32,917 nt of DNA from Actinoplanes utahensis. GTDB lineage: Bacteria; Actinomycetota; Actinomycetes; Mycobacteriales; Micromonosporaceae. A model generated the notes under the pieces. It searched no databases and was not told the origin of the DNA. It saw only the letters and a list, made by a program, of their open reading frames with translations. Where the stretch lies: the NCBI RefSeq assembly GCF_016862455.1, contig NZ_BOMZ01000123.1, positions 1-32,917 on the forward strand, given 5' to 3'. Shown here piece by piece: positions 31,694 through 32,917 of this stretch. The stretch's first letter is position 1, and each line of letters opens with the position of its first letter. Made by a program: the position numbers and the translations under genes.

Positions 31694-32361
31694 GAGCTGC
31701 TCTTGTCAGGCGTCTGGCGGGCATCGCCGAACAGCGCCAGGAACCGGCTGGCCGACGAGACTGGTCCTCGCTCCGATCCGTCGACCGCCCCGCAGCGACA
31801 GCATGTCGTTCCGCCTACCCGTTCAATAGATGCGTCACCCGCATCGGATCGCTTCGTGTGGTGCTGTGGATGCCCGGCCCAGCCCACGGTCTCGCTGCCC
31901 CGGCAGGCGTACTCCCACATCGCCGGGTCGATACCCTTGCGGGCCTGGTCGGCGTTGCGGTCGATTCGTCTGATTCCGGGTCCCCAGAGAAGGTTTAGGA
32001 AAGGTCTCCGACCGCGGTCGGCGGTGGTTGTCCGGAGTTGTGGTCAGCGCGAGGAAGACTCCGCCGACCGGGACCACGGCCGGACTCAGCGGCACGTGTC
32101 ACGCTGCACCTGCAGGCATCGCCGCAGGCAATGCGCCGATGTCCAGGCCACGCTCACGCCCTGATTCGTCGCGACGACACGCGCCGAACGCGCCTCCCGG
32201 TTCGCACCCTCGGCTCACTGACTCCGCCGAGAAGCGGAAAGGCCGCACCTTACTCGGGCCCCTTCCGGTCGTGTCCACGCAACCATGCCGGCCCCGGCAA
32301 ACCCGGACGCCCAACCGGATTGGGCAGCCAGCGACCCTATCGGCGGCGAACCCGGCCGCCC
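31694..32361. other. 668-bp region without a supportable gene
   Basis: Frames here are short and poor in codon bias. On the minus strand about 31850-31990 reads like a protein fragment (GIDPAMWEYACRGSETVGWAG), preceded in another frame by AVVPVGGVFLALTTTP, suggesting decayed coding DNA with frameshifts. I cannot name its source. No transposase, repeat array or tRNA is visible. Confidence 0.5.
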
Positions 32362-32917
32362 TTACCTCACGTACACCGCGGGGCACTCCTCGCCGGGTAG
32401 CTGGTCCTCGCCGGCTCGTGTGACTTCCACAAACTGCACGCTGAGTTTCTCGGTCCTGCCCAGCATGCCCTGGTAGTCGCATCCGTTGTCATTGCGGAGG
32501 TTCCAGGGCGTGCTGGTCGAGTTGTTGACATGGATGTCGGCGAGCACGATGCCCTCAGAGCCCCGGTAGTGCCAGGAGTGCTTCTGCCGCCAGTCCCCTT
32601 CGCCGTCGAACTCTTCCAGGGCGTACGGCTGATAGTCGGTGAAGTCGGTCAGCTGCTTACTGATCCCCGCCAGGGTGTTCGGGAAGGTTAAGGTGCCGCC
32701 GTCGGAGGCCAGATACACGTCCTGCCCGGCTGGCACATGCACCTCGATCTCCGAGATCCCCTTGGCGTCGGCGCACACCGCGACGCCGACCTCGTTGAGC
32801 ATGGTCCAGCTGCGGCACTCCGTGCCCGGCTTCCATTCAGGTTTGCTGACCTGCTCCTTCCTGACGCCGCGGAACACGTCGATCGCCTCGCTCATCGGCG
32901 TGTTGGTATCGACGCAC
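32362..32917 (-). CDS. Hypothetical protein, 5' end beyond the window (partial)
   Basis: The minus-strand frame is open from the right edge to its stop at 32362, giving at least 184 residues; an internal ATG is at 32895, but the codons before it (CVDTNTP) read on without stop, so the gene probably starts outside. The visible part has Cys residues spaced as ECRSW, VCADAK, GCDYQ and EECPA, a Trp-rich middle and a beta-type pattern (EIEVHVPAGQDVYLA, GIVLADIHVNNS), consistent with an exported disulfide-containing domain. No family recognised. Its codon use is less GC3-rich than the neighbours, a hint of recent acquisition. Confidence 0.7.
   Translation of the reverse strand, partial: CVDTNTPMSEAIDVFRGVRKEQVSKPEWKPGTECRSWTMLNEVGVAVCADAKGISEIEVHVPAGQDVYLASDGGTLTFPNTLAGISKQLTDFTDYQPYALEEFDGEGDWRQKHSWHYRGSEGIVLADIHVNNSTSTPWNLRNDNGCDYQGMLGRTEKLSVQFVEVTRAGEDQLPGEECPAVYVR

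Noticed and set aside
32038..32482. Overlapping frames of 120-131 codons on both strands
   Set aside because: They are Arg/Pro-rich, lack ribosome binding sites, and overlap the better supported partial gene at the right edge.

Overview
The window looks like a chromosomal segment of a high-GC actinomycete, most likely a Micromonosporaceae member such as Actinoplanes. This is inferred from GC-rich third codon positions, many GTG/TTG starts, gene families (LLM flavin/F420-type oxidoreductases, HtpG, BtuF-like binding protein, DHA2 exporter, several TetR regulators) and start codons that sit 6-8 nt after a TANNNT box, as expected of leaderless mRNAs. I see no rRNA, tRNA, CRISPR array, integrase or complete insertion sequence.

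Region 1 (1-4130) is a compact cluster. On the minus strand lie a BchC-like dehydrogenase, a zinc-site-deficient 6-pyruvoyltetrahydropterin-synthase (PTPS) homologue and a GT4 glycosyltransferase, the last two joined by a GTGA stop/start overlap. The cluster runs off the left edge, and a CDP-alcohol phosphatidyltransferase is divergent to it. It resembles the Streptomyces SCO6650-SCO6655 neighbourhood, whose product I do not know to be defined. Region 2 (4200-13080) holds a TPR membrane protein, hypotheticals, an HSL-type hydrolase, an NCS2 nucleobase permease, a pilin-like gene with no leader, an alpha/beta-hydrolase without its nucleophile, a membrane endonuclease/exonuclease/phosphatase protein and a HAAS-domain membrane protein. 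Region 3 (13250-17230) holds a cytosolic BtuF-like protein, htpG, and a PfkB kinase preceded by a 52-residue membrane miniprotein.

Region 4 (17340-20760) is regulatory: a DHA2 exporter/tetR operon converges with, and overlaps, a second tetR that is divergent to an SDR gene. Two matching operators lie between that tetR and the SDR gene, each over a predicted leaderless -10 box. Region 5 (21000-28700) holds a GntP permease, small proteins, a second SDR, and a tetR divergent from an ABC/FtsX exporter pair with a perfect palindrome between them. Region 6 (28740-32917) holds two LLM oxidoreductases, a small helical-repeat protein, a degraded stretch and a partial gene at the right edge.

A theme across the window is short tandem duplication. 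Four enzymes or transporters carry in-frame repeat arrays (periods 36, 39, 15, 24 and 15 bp, all multiples of three) in loops or between fold elements. The non-coding arrays have periods such as 58, about 47, about 43, 49 and 13 bp, and three of them look like duplicated gene 3' ends that include the stop codon. All function calls come from reading motifs; no database search was run.
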